Notes: a model not told the origin generated them from the sequence alone. Shown: positions 49,988-61,653, counted from the first letter of the stretch. The stretch: DNA of 64,000 bases from Skermanella pratensis (GCF_008843145.1 NZ_CP030265.1:2156001-2220000); one strand, 5' to 3'. Translations and numbers: made by a program.

Positions 49988-50805
49988 CGCGAACTGCACC
50001 GGGACGACGAGTTCCAGGCTGCTCCGGTCCAGATCGGCCGGGATCTTGGGCAGGGGCTGGGCGCGCCGGATCATTTCCAGCACCTCCTCGTCCAAGGCGT
50101 CGTGGCCGGAGCTTTTCTCCAGCCGGTACGACAGCACGGTCCCGTCTGCGTCCATGGTGAACCGCAGCAGCGCCGTTCCCTGCTGGCGCATCCGCTGCGA
50201 GGATTGCGGATAGCGCTTGTGCCGGTTCAGGTGCTGGAGCAGCCGCTGCTGGAAGCTCGGCATCACCGAAGACTGCGCCACGGCCCGCGGCCTCGCCGGT
50301 GCGGGCTCGGCTTCCGCGGCCGGCGCGGGAGCGGGCGGCGGAGGTGCTGGGGCCGGCGGCGCCGGCTCGGGCGGACGCGGCTGCTCGACCGGCCTGGGGC
50401 GCGGCGGCGGCGGCTTCTGCCGGGGCGGCTTGGGCGGCGTGACTTCCGGCAGCGCCACTTCCGGCTCGACCTGCGGCGGGGGCTCCTCCTCGGGGGCGGC
50501 TCCGGCGGCGGAGGCTCCGGGATCGGCTCCGGCTCCGGCGGGGGCGGCTCCGGCGGGGGCGGCTCGGGAGGAGGGGGCTCCGGCGGCGGCGGTTCCGGGG
50601 GCGGCGGTTCCGGGGGCGGCGGCGCCGGCTCCTCGACCGCCGGTTCCGGCGGGGGCGGTTCGGGCGGCAGGTCGATCAGGATGGGGCCGGCGACCTCCGC
50701 CGGGGGAGGCGGGGTGTCCAGGGCGAGCACGCTGGCCAGTATGCCGGCGTGGACCGCCAGCACGAAACCGGCGCTCAGGCCCCAGCGCAGGGTATCGGAA
50801 CTCAT
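49979..50805 (-). CDS. tonB: TonB, split by a one-base deletion in a homopolymer
   Basis: The N-terminal frame (from 50805) has the membrane anchor FVLAVHAGILASVLAL and a long Pro-Glu linker with about eight PPPPEP units. It then goes out of frame at PPPRRSPRRR. The second frame restores a normal linker and the TonB C-terminal domain (FQQRLLQHLNRHKRYPQSS, LLRFTMDADGTVLSYRLEKS). Reading the G5 at plus-strand 50492-50496 as G6 joins them; 827 bases is one short of 276 codons. It transduces proton-motive force from ExbBD to the outer-membrane receptor. The break is probably a sequence error. Confidence 0.88.
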
Positions 50806-51248
50806 GGCCGGGCGGCGGCGGGGACGGCCGGGGCCATGCCTTCGAGGCCGACGAGAGCGATCTTGAGGTACCCGGCGGCGCGCAGGTCGTTCATGACGGA
50901 CATCAGGTCGCCATAGTCCACCGTCCTGTCGGCGCGCAGGAAGATGCGCTGTTCGCGGTCGCTCCCGGTCGCCCGGTCCAGCGCCGGCGCCAGCGGCGCC
51001 TCGCCCAGCGCCTCGTCCCCGACGACCAGGGACAGGTCGGCCTGGACGGTCAGGTAGAGCGGCTTGTCCGGCTTGGGCTGGGGCTTGGCGGTGGAGGAGG
51101 GCAGGTCCACCGGGACGTCGACCGTCGCCAGCGGTGCCGCGACCATGAAGATGATCAGCAGCACGAGGATCACGTCGATGAATGGGGTGACGTTGATCTC
51201 GTGGGTTTCGTCCAGGTCGTCGTCGCCCTGGTCCAGCTTGGCGGCCAT
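50802..51248 (-). CDS. exbD: biopolymer transport protein ExbD
   Basis: A 148-residue protein with one transmembrane helix bearing the proton-relay Asp (INVTPFIDVILVLLIIFMV) and a periplasmic TolR-like domain. It starts at 51248, four bases after the exbB stop region, and overlaps tonB by four bases. It energises TonB with ExbB. Confidence 0.95.
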   Translation of the reverse strand: MAAKLDQGDDDLDETHEINVTPFIDVILVLLIIFMVAAPLATVDVPVDLPSSTAKPQPKPDKPLYLTVQADLSLVVGDEALGEAPLAPALDRATGSDREQRIFLRADRTVDYGDLMSVMNDLRAAGYLKIALVGLEGMAPAVPAAARP

Positions 51249-51252
51249 GGTG

Positions 51253-52224
51253 CTACTCCGCCGCCTTGCGCAGGGAAACCATCGCGCGGTCGACATCGCG
51301 CGAGGCGAGGCGCTGAAGCTCCGCCGCCGCGTCCATCAGCAGGGCCTTGTAGCCGGCGATGCCGCGGGCGAACGCATTGTAGATCACGACGGCCGGGATG
51401 GCGGCGACGAGGCCCATGGCGGTGGCGAGCAGCGCCTCGGCGATCCCGGGCGCCACGACCGCCAGGTTGGTCGTCTGCGCCTCGGAAATCCCGATGAAGC
51501 TGTTCATGATGCCCCAGACGGTGCCGAAGAGCCCGACGAACGGAGCCGTCGATCCGATGGTGGCGAGGATGCCGGTGCCCTTCGTCATGCGGCGGCTGGA
51601 GGAGGCGACGAGGCGGTCCAGGCGCGATGCGATGCGGTCTCGCAACCCTGCCTTGTCCATTCCGGCGAACCACAGGTCGTGCTCCGCGACCGCGGCCCTG
51701 ACGAAACCGTGGACCGGGCCGTAGGCCGGGCGGCTGTGCTCGGCGGCCTCGGCCAGCGAACGGGCCGACCCGATCGCGCCGAGCGCCCGGGCGACCCGCC
51801 GCTTGGCGGCGCCAAGTTCGACCGCCTTGGCGACCAGCACGGTCCAGGTCAGCACCGAGGCCAGCGCAAGCCCGATCATGACCGACTTCACGACGATGTC
51901 GGCCGCCATGAACATGCCCCACGGCGACAGGTCGTGGGCTGCCGGACCCGGCGCGGCTTCTTCCATTCCGGCGGCTTCCGCCGCAGCGGGATCCGCCGCG
52001 CCAGGGTCGGTCGCTGCAGGGTCGGCCGCGGCAGGCTCTTCCGCCCCGTCGGGTGCGGGGACGTCCGGGACTTCCTGCGCCGGCTGTTCCTGCGCCTGTA
52101 CCTGCTGTTCCTGTGCGGCCTGCGGCGCCATGGGATTCGGGACCTGGCCCGGCGCGGCCGTGGAAAGGCACATCAGCGATATGATCGTGAGGGGCAGCCA
52201 GCGTAAGGCGCGGGGTGTCGTCAT
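51253..52224 (-). CDS. exbB: biopolymer transport protein ExbB
   Basis: A 323-residue protein. A signal peptide and a Pro/Ala/Glu-rich periplasmic N-terminal extension (to about residue 90) precede three transmembrane helices with the conserved ATIGSTAPFVGLFGTVWGIM. Extended ExbB forms are common in proteobacterial iron systems. The start at 52224 has the best signal peptide; a frame to 52368 exists. It is first in the exbB-exbD-tonB operon. Confidence 0.94.
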   Translation of the reverse strand: MTTPRALRWLPLTIISLMCLSTAAPGQVPNPMAPQAAQEQQVQAQEQPAQEVPDVPAPDGAEEPAAADPAATDPGAADPAAAEAAGMEEAAPGPAAHDLSPWGMFMAADIVVKSVMIGLALASVLTWTVLVAKAVELGAAKRRVARALGAIGSARSLAEAAEHSRPAYGPVHGFVRAAVAEHDLWFAGMDKAGLRDRIASRLDRLVASSSRRMTKGTGILATIGSTAPFVGLFGTVWGIMNSFIGISEAQTTNLAVVAPGIAEALLATAMGLVAAIPAVVIYNAFARGIAGYKALLMDAAAELQRLASRDVDRAMVSLRKAAE

Positions 52225-52294
52225 GCTTCGTTCCCCGGTTGGGGTCCCGGACAGTTGGATCGGTGATTCATCCATAGGCGACGCAGTCCAGTCA

Positions 52295-52321
52295 TGCAAA
52301 TGATTTTGCGAGTCATTTGCA
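52295..52321. promoter_or_regulatory. Fur-like palindrome between exbB and the siderophore receptor
   Basis: Nine-base arms TGCAAATGA and TCATTTGCA surround a nine-base centre (TTTTGCGAG). The pattern resembles two overlapping alphaproteobacterial Fur boxes (GCAAAT...ATTTGC). It lies mid-way in the 166-base divergent region and could repress both transcription units under iron sufficiency. Confidence 0.65.
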
Positions 52322-52390
52322 GAAAGGGATTGCGGCAGTTTGACGTCGATAATAAGACTTAGTAGCACTTATTGGAGAAAGTTGTATTTC

Positions 52391-54520
52391 ATGTCTATCA
52401 GGCATACCGGACTTTGCCGTTTCGCACCTTCGCTCGCACTGACGACGGCGCTGACGGTTTCAGCATCGGCCGCCCTGGCTCCCGCCGCCGCCCAGGAGCC
52501 CTCCGCGGAGTCCGAAAGCCAGGTGGAGACCTTGGCGCCGATCACCGTGACCGGCCCGGAAACCCGCAACACGATGGAGCGCCAGCCGTCGCTCGACCGG
52601 CTGCCCACCTCGGTCCAGGACACGCCGCAGGGGATCAGCGTCGTGCCGCGGGAACTGATCGAGGAGAGGAACATCACCAGCCTGCGCGAGGCCGTCCGCA
52701 ACGTCCCCGGCATCTCGATCAACGCCGGCGAGGGCGGCGCCCAGGGCGACACCCTGACCATCCGCGGCTTCTCCGCACGCGGCGACCTGTTCGTGGACGG
52801 CGCGCGCGATCCGGGCCAGTACAACCGGGACACCTTCAACCTGCAATCCGTCGAGGTGCTGAAGGGGCCGTCGTCCCTGCTGTTCGGCCGTGGCTCAACC
52901 GGCGGCGTGATCAACCTTGTCACCAAGACGCCGACGATGGAACGCTCCAACAATGCGGAGATCAGCCTGGGCAACGGTCCGTTCTTCCGCGGGACGGCCG
53001 ACCTGAACATGCCGGTCGGGCCGACCGCCGCCGTCCGGCTGAACGTGATGGGACAGGATTCGGACACGGTCGGGCGCGACCTGGTCGAGCAGAAGCGCTG
53101 GGGCATCGCGCCCTCGATCGGGCTCGGCCTCGGCACCGATACCCGGTTCACCCTGTCCTACCTCCACCAGGAGGAGGACAACATCCCCGACTACGGCCTC
53201 CCCTATGTGTTCGGCCGGCCGGCGCCGGTCGACATCGATACCTTCTATGGCTTGCGCGACGATTTCGAGGACGTGCAGGTCGACCTGGTGACCGCCAAGC
53301 TCGACCATGTCGCGACCGACTGGCTGAAGCTGTCGAACACGCTGCGCGCCGGCTACTACAGCCGCGACGCCACGACCACCGCGCCGCGCGTCAATGCCGC
53401 AGCCGGCACGCCGATCCCTGCCATCCGGGTCGTCCGCAGCCGCCCGAGCCTGGAGAGCGACACCTGGACGGTCAACAACAACGCCACGGCGACCGCCACC
53501 TTCGACACCGGCCCGATCGGCCACACGCTGGTCGCGGGTGTCGAACTGGGCTACGAGGACGTCGAGACCCGGCGCTTCGGCTTCACCGGGCTGCCGACCG
53601 CCGCCCTCTTCGATCCGGACCCGAACGCCGGCGTCGGCACGCCGCGCAACCTGACCTCCGACACCAGCGCCAATGCTTCCACCTTCGGCGTGTATGCCGC
53701 CGACCGGATCGCGCTGACCGACCAGTGGTCGATCATCGCCGGTCTGCGCTGGGACCGTTTCAGCGCGGAGAGCGACGAGAGCGTGGCCGGCGTCTCCCTC
53801 GACCGCACCGACACCATGTGGAGCACGCGGGCCGCCGTCGTGTACGAGCCGACCGACGCGCAGACCTACTATTTCTCCTATGGCACCAGCTTCAACCCCT
53901 CCGCCGAGTTCGCCAGCCTGAGCGCCGCCCAGGTCGGGCTGGAGCCGGAGGAGAACCGCACTTTCGAGGTCGGGGCCAAGTTCTCGCTGCTGGGCGGCAA
54001 TCTGGGGCTGGGCGGATCGCTGTTCCGCATCGAGAAGACCAACGCGCGGACGGTCGATCCGATCGACGCCTCGGTCACCGTGCTCCAGGGCGAGCAGCGG
54101 GTCGACGGCTTCGAACTGGAAGCCAACGGCCGCCTGACCGATCGCTGGACGGTGCTGGCAGGCTACACCTACCTGGACGGCGAGATCACCAAGGCCAACG
54201 ACGCGACCCTCGGCAAGGCACTGCAGAACACGCCCGAACATTCCGGCTTCGCCTGGACGACCTACGAGGTGCTGGAGGGGCTTGAGATCGGGGCCGGGGC
54301 CTACTACACCGGCGACCGCTATGCGAACAACACCAACACGGTCGAGGTGCCGGACCACTGGCGGTTCGACGCGCTGATGTCCTACACGATCAACGACGTC
54401 CGCCTGGCGCTCAACGCCTACAACCTTTTCGACGAGGAGATCTATGACGGGATCTACCAGGGGCACGTGATCCCCGCCGCCGGCCGTACCCTGGTGCTGA
54501 GCGCCGGCGCGCGCTTCTGA
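52391..54520 (+). CDS. TonB-dependent siderophore receptor (catecholate, Fiu/FhuE-like)
   Basis: A 709-residue outer-membrane protein with signal peptide (cleavage near AAAQE). A plug domain contains [16 protein letters not shown] (residues about 73-88) and FARGSTGG-like [14 protein letters not shown], followed by a 22-strand barrel ending in the C-terminal Phe of SAGARF. It should import ferric siderophores. GGAGAAAG (52375-52382) is the ribosome binding site. It is divergent from exbB and followed by a PiuC-type gene. Confidence 0.94.
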   Translation: MSIRHTGLCRFAPSLALTTALTVSASAALAPAAAQEPSAESESQVETLAPITVTGPETRNTMERQPSLDRLPTSVQDTPQGISVVPRELIEERNITSLREAVRNVPGISINAGEGGAQGDTLTIRGFSARGDLFVDGARDPGQYNRDTFNLQSVEVLKGPSSLLFGRGSTGGVINLVTKTPTMERSNNAEISLGNGPFFRGTADLNMPVGPTAAVRLNVMGQDSDTVGRDLVEQKRWGIAPSIGLGLGTDTRFTLSYLHQEEDNIPDYGLPYVFGRPAPVDIDTFYGLRDDFEDVQVDLVTAKLDHVATDWLKLSNTLRAGYYSRDATTTAPRVNAAAGTPIPAIRVVRSRPSLESDTWTVNNNATATATFDTGPIGHTLVAGVELGYEDVETRRFGFTGLPTAALFDPDPNAGVGTPRNLTSDTSANASTFGVYAADRIALTDQWSIIAGLRWDRFSAESDESVAGVSLDRTDTMWSTRAAVVYEPTDAQTYYFSYGTSFNPSAEFASLSAAQVGLEPEENRTFEVGAKFSLLGGNLGLGGSLFRIEKTNARTVDPIDASVTVLQGEQRVDGFELEANGRLTDRWTVLAGYTYLDGEITKANDATLGKALQNTPEHSGFAWTTYEVLEGLEIGAGAYYTGDRYANNTNTVEVPDHWRFDALMSYTINDVRLALNAYNLFDEEIYDGIYQGHVIPAAGRTLVLSAGARF

Positions 54521-54566
54521 CCATAAGGGCCATCGATCCGGCAACCGATCTGGAGGAGGCTTCACC

Positions 54567-55247
54567 GTGCAGATCCATATTTCCGACGTGCTGACCGCCG
54601 ATCAGGTGGCGCATTGCCGCGCCGTCCTGGAATCAGCCGCCTGGGTCGATGGCCGCGTCACCGCCGGCCACCAGTCGGCCAGGACCAAGAAGAACCTTCA
54701 GGTTCCGGAGAGCGCCCCGGAGCTGCCGGGCCTGCGGGACATGATCCTGCGGGCCCTGGATGCCAACCCGGTGTTCATGTCGGCCACCTTGCCCGAGCGC
54801 GTGTTTCCGCCGCTGTTCAACCGCTACGACGCCGGCATGACGTTCGGCGCCCATGTGGACAACGCGATCCGGCCGCTTCCGGGAGGGGGCGGCCGGATCA
54901 GGACCGACATCTCGGCGACGCTGTTCCTCAGCGGGCCGGACGAGTACGACGGCGGTGAGCTGATGATCGAGGACACCTACGGCGCCCATTCGGTCAAGCT
55001 GCCGGCCGGCCACATGGTGGTCTATCCCGCGTCCAGCCTGCACCGGGTCACGCCGATCACCCGCGGCAGCCGCTGGGCCTCCTTCTTCTGGATACAGAGC
55101 ATCATCCGGGACGACGCGGCGCGGACGACCCTGTTCGATCTGGACATGGCGATCAACGGCGTCGCGGCGGACATGCCCGACCATCCCTCGGTCGTGTCGC
55201 TGACCAACTGCTACCACAACCTGATCCGGCGCTGGGCGGAGGTGTGA
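54567..55247 (+). CDS. PKHD-type Fe(II)/2-oxoglutarate hydroxylase (PiuC/YbiX family)
   Basis: A 226-residue dioxygenase starting at GTG 54567 with GGAGGAGG upstream. The facial triad is His96, Asp98 (FGAHVD) and His159, with Arg169 for 2-oxoglutarate. Genes of this family (PiuC/YbiX) regularly follow iron-regulated siderophore receptors. The natural substrate is not established. Confidence 0.94.
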   Translation: MQIHISDVLTADQVAHCRAVLESAAWVDGRVTAGHQSARTKKNLQVPESAPELPGLRDMILRALDANPVFMSATLPERVFPPLFNRYDAGMTFGAHVDNAIRPLPGGGGRIRTDISATLFLSGPDEYDGGELMIEDTYGAHSVKLPAGHMVVYPASSLHRVTPITRGSRWASFFWIQSIIRDDAARTTLFDLDMAINGVAADMPDHPSVVSLTNCYHNLIRRWAEV

Positions 55248-55369
55248 AAACAAGCCCTCGGGCCGCAATCCGAGTCAGCGGATCGAAACCATATCGACAA
55301 GTATGGGTTGGAACCCGATGATGGGCGTGACGATTCCGTTACCGGCCCGCATGGGGAAAGAGACTGTAG

Positions 55370-55846
55370 ATGAAGGGCGATCCCGGCGTTATCCGCCACC
55401 TGAACAAGATCCTGACGGGCAAACTGACGGCGGTGAACCAGTATTTCCTCCACGCCCGAATGCTGAAGGACTGGGGCCTGGAGCGCCTGGCCGACCACAG
55501 CTACCAGGAATCCATCTCCAAGATGAAGCATGCCGACCGGCTGATCGAGCGCATCCTGTTCCTGGAAGGAATGCCCAACCTTCAGGACCTGAACAAGATC
55601 AAGACCGGCAACGACGTCCCCGAGATGGTCGAGCTGGAGATGGAAACCGAGCGGAACGGCCGGGAATCCCTGCTGGAAGCGATCGAAGTCACGGAGCAGA
55701 TCCGGGATTTCATCACCCGCGAGCTGTTCACCGACATCCTCACGGATACCGAGGAGCATATCGACTGGCTGACCCACCAGCTCCGCCTGATCGACGGGGT
55801 CGGCCGGGAGAACTACAAGCAGGAACAGATGTTCAAGGGGTCGTGA
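55370..55846 (+). CDS. bfr: bacterioferritin subunit, heme-binding, ferroxidase ligands lost
   Basis: A 158-residue four-helix subunit with clear family pattern (NQYFLHARMLKDWGLERLAD, IERILFLEGMPNLQDL). The heme-ligating Met52 (KMKHAD) is kept. By position against E. coli Bfr, Glu18 is Lys, Glu51 is Lys and Glu127 is Thr, while His54, Glu94 and His130 remain. A di-iron ferroxidase centre cannot form normally. Such subunits occur in heteropolymeric bacterioferritins in which a second subunit supplies ferroxidase activity. No partner subunit is in the window. It sits after iron uptake genes, which fits a role in iron storage or release. Confidence 0.93.
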   Translation: MKGDPGVIRHLNKILTGKLTAVNQYFLHARMLKDWGLERLADHSYQESISKMKHADRLIERILFLEGMPNLQDLNKIKTGNDVPEMVELEMETERNGRESLLEAIEVTEQIRDFITRELFTDILTDTEEHIDWLTHQLRLIDGVGRENYKQEQMFKGS

Positions 55847-55942
55847 TCCGCTACCCCTTTTGATTTGACTCCGGTGGTCCGCGAACCTACCGTGCATAGG
55901 TTTTCTGATTGGACGGTCGCCGTATCACTGCGGGGGGTGCGC

Positions 55943-56425
55943 ATGGTGCAAGAGACGATAGGAGAGCAGCTCGACGATGCCCTCGCGAAACTTGCGACCA
56001 AGCAGGATCTGGTGGATCTGCGCTCGGAGTTGAAGCAGGACATGTCTGAGTTGCCGTTCGCGACCAAGCAGGATCACGTCGAACTCCGCAATGAGCTTCG
56101 CGGTTTCGCGACCAAGCAGGATCACGTCGAACTCCGCAATGAGCTTCGCGGTTTCGCGACCAAGCAGGATCACGTCGAACTCCGCAATGAGCTTCGCGGT
56201 TTCGCGACCAAGCAGGATCACGTCGAACTCCGCAATGAGCTTCGCGGTTTCGCGACCAAGCAGGATCACGTCGAACTCCGCAACGAGCTCCATGTGATTG
56301 TCAAGGCTGCGGTCCAGGAACTGGTTCAGGTCATCAATCAGAACACAGATGATTTGTGCAAGGAACTCAACCGCGTCGGTATTCCGGTAAGGACGCGGAC
56401 TCGGCACACGTCATCGGCGGAATGA
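55943..56425 (+). CDS. coiled-coil protein with 16-residue tandem repeats
   Basis: A 160-residue protein, mainly helical. Five copies of the unit FATKQDHVELRNELRG occur at about residues 39-118, preceded by a divergent unit (LATKQDLVDLRSELKQ) and followed by a helix VIVKAAVQELVQVINQN. Coiled-coil proteins with ATKQDL-type repeats occur in several bacteria, some with a C-terminal membrane helix; this one lacks such a helix. The function is unknown. The start at 55943 was chosen for its length and GGGGGG upstream; an upstream extension to 55865 reaches into the bfr end. Confidence 0.7.
   Translation: MVQETIGEQLDDALAKLATKQDLVDLRSELKQDMSELPFATKQDHVELRNELRGFATKQDHVELRNELRGFATKQDHVELRNELRGFATKQDHVELRNELRGFATKQDHVELRNELHVIVKAAVQELVQVINQNTDDLCKELNRVGIPVRTRTRHTSSAE
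56057..56296 (+). repeat. 48-bp tandem repeat, five units
   Basis: Units start at 56057, 56105, 56153, 56201 and 56249. The first four appear identical in DNA sequence; the fifth diverges near its end (CAACGAGCTCC). Each encodes 16 residues in frame, so copy number changes keep the protein open. Identical DNA implies recent expansion or active homogenisation. Confidence 0.92.
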
Positions 56426-56437
56426 CTTCGACGAGTT

Positions 56438-56559
56438 CGTAGGTCGGCCTTCGCCCGAAGGGCGAACGCCGACATCCAATCAGGACTATCGGCGGATCGG
56501 CATCGACGCCCTCGTCGAACGGGGCGTCGGCGTTCGCCTTGCGGCGAAGGCCGACCTAC
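56438..56559. repeat. REP-like doublet element, copy 2
   Basis: A 122-base element between the repeat gene and eda. Outer 17-bp arms GTAGGTCGGCCTTCGCC (56439-56455) and their reverse complement (56543-56559) are perfect. Inner arms GGCGAACGCCGAC (56461-56473) and GTCGGCGTTCGCC (56526-56538) are also perfect, so either two local hairpins or one long stem can form. Confidence 0.88.
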
Positions 56560-56563
56560 TGTT

Positions 56564-57193
56564 TCACTTCCGCAAAGCCGCCGCTGCGCGGGCCAGTTCC
56601 TCGATCCTGCCCCAGTCGCGCGCCTTGACCGCATCGGCGGGGGCCACCCAGGAACCGCCGACGCAGGCGACGTTCGGCAGGGCCAGGTAGTCCGGCGCGT
56701 TCTCCAGGGTGACGCCTCCGGTCGGGCAGAAGCGGACGGCGGGCAGGGGGGCCGCCAATGCCGCCAGCATCTTGACGCCGCCGGCGGGTCCCGCCGGGAA
56801 GAACTTCATGTGCGTGAAGTTGGCGCCCATCAGCGACATGACCTCCGAAGCGGTCGCGGCCCCCGGCAGGAACGGCACTTCCGAGTCGGTCGCGGCCCGG
56901 ACCAAGTCCGGCGTGCAGCCCGGGCTGACGATGAAGCGCGCGCCGGCATCGACCGCCGCCTCGTAGTGCTTCGGGGTCAGGATCGTGCCGGCGCCGACGA
57001 CGGCCTCGGGGACCTCCGCGGCGATGGCCCTGATCGCGTCGGGCGACGCCGCCGTGCGCAGGGTCACCTCGATCGCGGGCAGGCCGCCTTTCGCCAGGGC
57101 GCGGGCGAGGGGGACCGCGGTCTCCACGTCGTCGATGGTCAGTACGGGGACGACGGGGCCGAGCGCCAGGATGGCGGAGATCGTCTGCATCAT
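56564..57193 (-). CDS. eda: 2-keto-3-deoxy-6-phosphogluconate aldolase
   Basis: A 209-residue class I aldolase of the Entner-Doudoroff pathway yielding pyruvate and glyceraldehyde-3-phosphate. Catalytic Glu42 is in IEVTLRT, and Schiff-base Lys130 is in [13 protein letters not shown]. It follows edd by eight bases. Confidence 0.96.
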   Translation of the reverse strand: MMQTISAILALGPVVPVLTIDDVETAVPLARALAKGGLPAIEVTLRTAASPDAIRAIAAEVPEAVVGAGTILTPKHYEAAVDAGARFIVSPGCTPDLVRAATDSEVPFLPGAATASEVMSLMGANFTHMKFFPAGPAGGVKMLAALAAPLPAVRFCPTGGVTLENAPDYLALPNVACVGGSWVAPADAVKARDWGRIEELARAAAALRK

Positions 57194-57201
57194 TCAGTTC
57201 C

Positions 57202-59028
57202 TCATGCTGCGGTAGTGAAGACCGACGCGCCGTCCTCGGCGCCGCCGACCAGCGCGCGGAAGGCGCCGAACAGGTCGCGGCCGGTGCCGAAGCGGTTGCC
57301 GGTCAGGTCGGGCGACGCGGGCTCGCGGGCGGCGAACTCCTCGGCGTCCAACAGGATTTCCAGGGTACCGTTCTCCGCGTCGAGCCGCACCATGTCGCCG
57401 TCGCGGATCCGGGCGATCATGCCGCCCGAGGCAGCCTCCGGGGTGACATGGATGGCGGCCGGCACCTTGCCCGACGCGCCCGACATCCGGCCGTCGGTCA
57501 CCAGCGCCACCTTGAAGCCCAGGTCCTGGAGCACGCCCAGGGGCGGCGTCAGCTTGTGGAGCTCCGGCATCCCGTTGGCCTTGGGGCCCTGGAAGGTCAC
57601 GACGGCGACGAAGTCGCGGTGAAGCTCGCCGCGCTTGAAGGCGGCCTGGAGCTCGGCCTGCCCGGTGAAGACCCGGGCGGGGGCCTCGACGAAACGGTGC
57701 TCGCGCTTCACCGCCGAGGTCTTGATCACCGCCCGGCCGAAATTGCCGTCCAGCACCTTGATGCCGCCGTCCTTGGCGAACGGAGCCTCCACCGTGCCCA
57801 GCACCTTGGCGTCGAGCGACACGGCGGTTCCCGGCCGCCAAGCCAGCTTCTCGCCTTCGAACACGGGTTCCTCGGCGTAGCGGCGCATGCCGCCGTCGCC
57901 CGCGACGGTCCGCACCTCCTCGTGCAGCAGGCCGGCATCCAGCAGTTCGCGGATCACGAAGGCCATGCCGCCGGCGGCGTGGAAATGGTTCACGTCGGCG
58001 TTGCCGTTGGGATAGACCTTGGCGAGCATGGGCACCACGCCCGACAAGTCGGCGAAATCCTGCCAGCTCAGAGAGATGCCGGCAGCGTGGGCCATGGCGA
58101 TCAGGTGGATCGTGTGATTGGTCGAGCCGCCCGTGGCGAGCAGCCCGATCACGCCGTTCACCACCGCCCGCTCGTCGACCACCTCGCCGGCCGGGGTGTA
58201 CTGGTTGCCCAGCGCCGTGATTTCCAGCACGCGCTTGCCGGCGGCGGCGGTCAGCGCATCGCGCAGCGGAGTGCCGGGATTGATGAAGGCGGCGCCGGGC
58301 AGGTGGAGACCCATGATCTCCATCAGCATCTGGTTGCTGTTGGCGGTGCCGTAGAAGGTGCAGGTGCCCGGGCCGTGATAGGACTTCGACTCCGCGTCCA
58401 GCAGGGCGTCGCGGCCGACCTTGCCCTCGGCGTAAAGCTGGCGGATGCGCGACTTTTCGGCGTTGGGAAGGCCCGAGGTCATGGGGCCGGCCGGCACCAT
58501 GATGGTCGGAAGGTGGCCGAACGACAATGCTCCGATCACCAGGCCCGGCACGATCTTGTCGCACACGCCCAGCATCAGCGCGCCGTCGAACATGTCGTGG
58601 GACAGGGCTACCGCGGTCGCCATGGCGATCACGTCTCGGCTGAACAGGGACAGCTCCATCCCGGCGTTGCCCTGGGTCACCCCGTCGCACATGGCCGGAA
58701 CGCCGCCGGCGAACTGGGCGACTCCGCCGTTCTCGTGGACCGCGCGCTTGATGATGGCGGGGAAGGTCTCCAGCGGCTGGTGCGCCGACAGCATGTCGTT
58801 GTAGGCGGAAACGATGGCGATGTCGGGCTTCGCCGTCTCCGCCAGGTCCTGCTTCTCGGACGGGGCGCAGGCGGCGAAGCCGTGCGCCAGGTTGCTGCAC
58901 GACAGCCGCGACCGGGTCGGTCCCTTGTCTGCCGCCGCGCGGATCCGGGCGAGATAGGCGGAGCGCTGGTCGGCGCTGCGCTCGATCAGGCGGTCGGTGA
59001 CGCGGGCGATGGTCTGGTTCAGCTCCAT
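57202..59028 (-). CDS. edd: phosphogluconate dehydratase
   Basis: A 608-residue IlvD/Edd-family iron-sulfur dehydratase converting 6-phosphogluconate to KDPG. Typical segments are [40 protein letters not shown] and [19 protein letters not shown]. The start at 59028 gives the normal family length; a much longer in-frame opening overlaps zwf and is an artefact. It follows zwf by 17 bases. Confidence 0.97.
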   Translation of the reverse strand: MELNQTIARVTDRLIERSADQRSAYLARIRAAADKGPTRSRLSCSNLAHGFAACAPSEKQDLAETAKPDIAIVSAYNDMLSAHQPLETFPAIIKRAVHENGGVAQFAGGVPAMCDGVTQGNAGMELSLFSRDVIAMATAVALSHDMFDGALMLGVCDKIVPGLVIGALSFGHLPTIMVPAGPMTSGLPNAEKSRIRQLYAEGKVGRDALLDAESKSYHGPGTCTFYGTANSNQMLMEIMGLHLPGAAFINPGTPLRDALTAAAGKRVLEITALGNQYTPAGEVVDERAVVNGVIGLLATGGSTNHTIHLIAMAHAAGISLSWQDFADLSGVVPMLAKVYPNGNADVNHFHAAGGMAFVIRELLDAGLLHEEVRTVAGDGGMRRYAEEPVFEGEKLAWRPGTAVSLDAKVLGTVEAPFAKDGGIKVLDGNFGRAVIKTSAVKREHRFVEAPARVFTGQAELQAAFKRGELHRDFVAVVTFQGPKANGMPELHKLTPPLGVLQDLGFKVALVTDGRMSGASGKVPAAIHVTPEAASGGMIARIRDGDMVRLDAENGTLEILLDAEEFAAREPASPDLTGNRFGTGRDLFGAFRALVGGAEDGASVFTTAA

Positions 59029-59045
59029 CTCGTCTCTCCTTCGGG

Positions 59046-60541
<1,496 letters not shown>

Positions 60542-60545
<4 letters not shown>

Positions 60546-61531
60546 CCTTCAGCCTCCTTGCTTGTCATTCCAGTCCCGGCCGGGCCTTTGCCGACCAGCG
60601 CCGTCACGTCCGCCCGATACGGCAGCCCGGGAATGCCACCTCGCTGCGTCGTCGCCAGGGCGCCCGCAGCATTCGCGAAAAGGCACATGGCATGAAGCAG
60701 GTCGGATGTCAGGGGTGCAATCGGGTGTTCGAGCAGTCCCGTCAAAAGACCGGCCATGAAAGCATCGCCCGCACCGGTGGTATCCACGGGACCGACCTTG
60801 AAGCTTGGAGCTTTGCCGGCAACCTCCCGCGTCACGAAGGTACAGCCGTGGCGGCCGTGCGTCACCACCATCAGGGCCGTCCCGGCATGCATCAGGGCCC
60901 GCGCACCCTCGACCGGGTCCTTCGCCCCGGTCAGGAAGTCCAGCTCGTCGTCGCTGAGCTTGACGATCGTAGCCCGCTCGATCCCCTCGCGGATCGCCTC
61001 CCGGGCGCTGTCCGCGGTCGGCCACAGGTCGAGCCGCAGGTTGGCGTCGAACGAGACATGAAGTCCCTGGCAGCGGGCCGCGTCCACCGCCTGGAGCGTG
61101 GCGGCGCAGGAAGCTTCCGGGATCAGTCCGATCGAGCCGAAATGGACCAGCTTCGACTTCGCGATGGCATCGAAATCGACATCCTCTGGGCTGAAGCCGG
61201 CGCTGGGATCGCCGTAGAACAGGAACTCGCGCTCGGCATCCTCCGCCAGGGACACGAAGGCCAGCGGGGTGCGGGTGCGGCGCGAACGGCGCATCAGGCT
61301 GACGTCGACGCCGGAATCCTCCAGCGTCTTGATCAGGAAGCGGCCGAAGCCGTCCTCGCCGGCCCGCCCCATCAGCGCGCTGCTGGTTCCCAGCCGGGAG
61401 AGGCCCACCGCGACGTTGGCGGGGGCGCCGCCGGGAGCCTTCTGGAACGCGGTGGCCGTCAGCAGATCGGTGCCCGTGGTCACGGGGACGAAATCGATCA
61501 ACAGCTCGCCCATGCAGATCGCGTCTGCCAT
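60542..61531 (-). CDS. PfkB-family sugar kinase (probable fructokinase)
   Basis: A 329-residue ribokinase-fold kinase. The N-terminal [10 protein letters not shown], the glycine pair region [18 protein letters not shown] and the anion hole with catalytic Asp, [14 protein letters not shown], are present. The link with zwf-edd-eda suggests it feeds a hexose into the Entner-Doudoroff pathway; fructose is the best guess, ketodeoxygluconate is an alternative. The start at 61531 was chosen for the family opening [11 protein letters not shown]. Confidence 0.88.
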
Positions 61532-61580
61532 GTGGACCTCTTCGACTGGACGTTGACGATAAGTAAGGTGATGGTGAGAG

Positions 61581-61622
61581 AAAAGCCCGCGCCGCACGAG
61601 GGAGGAAAGCGGACGGCGCGGG
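61581..61622 (-). terminator. terminator after the sugar-binding protein gene
   Basis: On the minus strand, CCCGCGCCG and CGGCGCGGG (plus-strand 61614-61622 and 61586-61594) form a 9-bp stem with a 19-base loop, followed by CTTTTCTC. It may reduce transcription from the transporter genes into the kinase-zwf-edd-eda run. Confidence 0.6.
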
Positions 61623-61653
61623 GAGAGTTTTCCGGCGGGTCTTTGCTACCCGC

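Noticed and set aside
50500-50690. Gly/Ser-rich plus-strand repeats (GSGGGGS-like) as a structural protein
   Set aside because: They are the complement of the tonB Pro-Glu linker codons.
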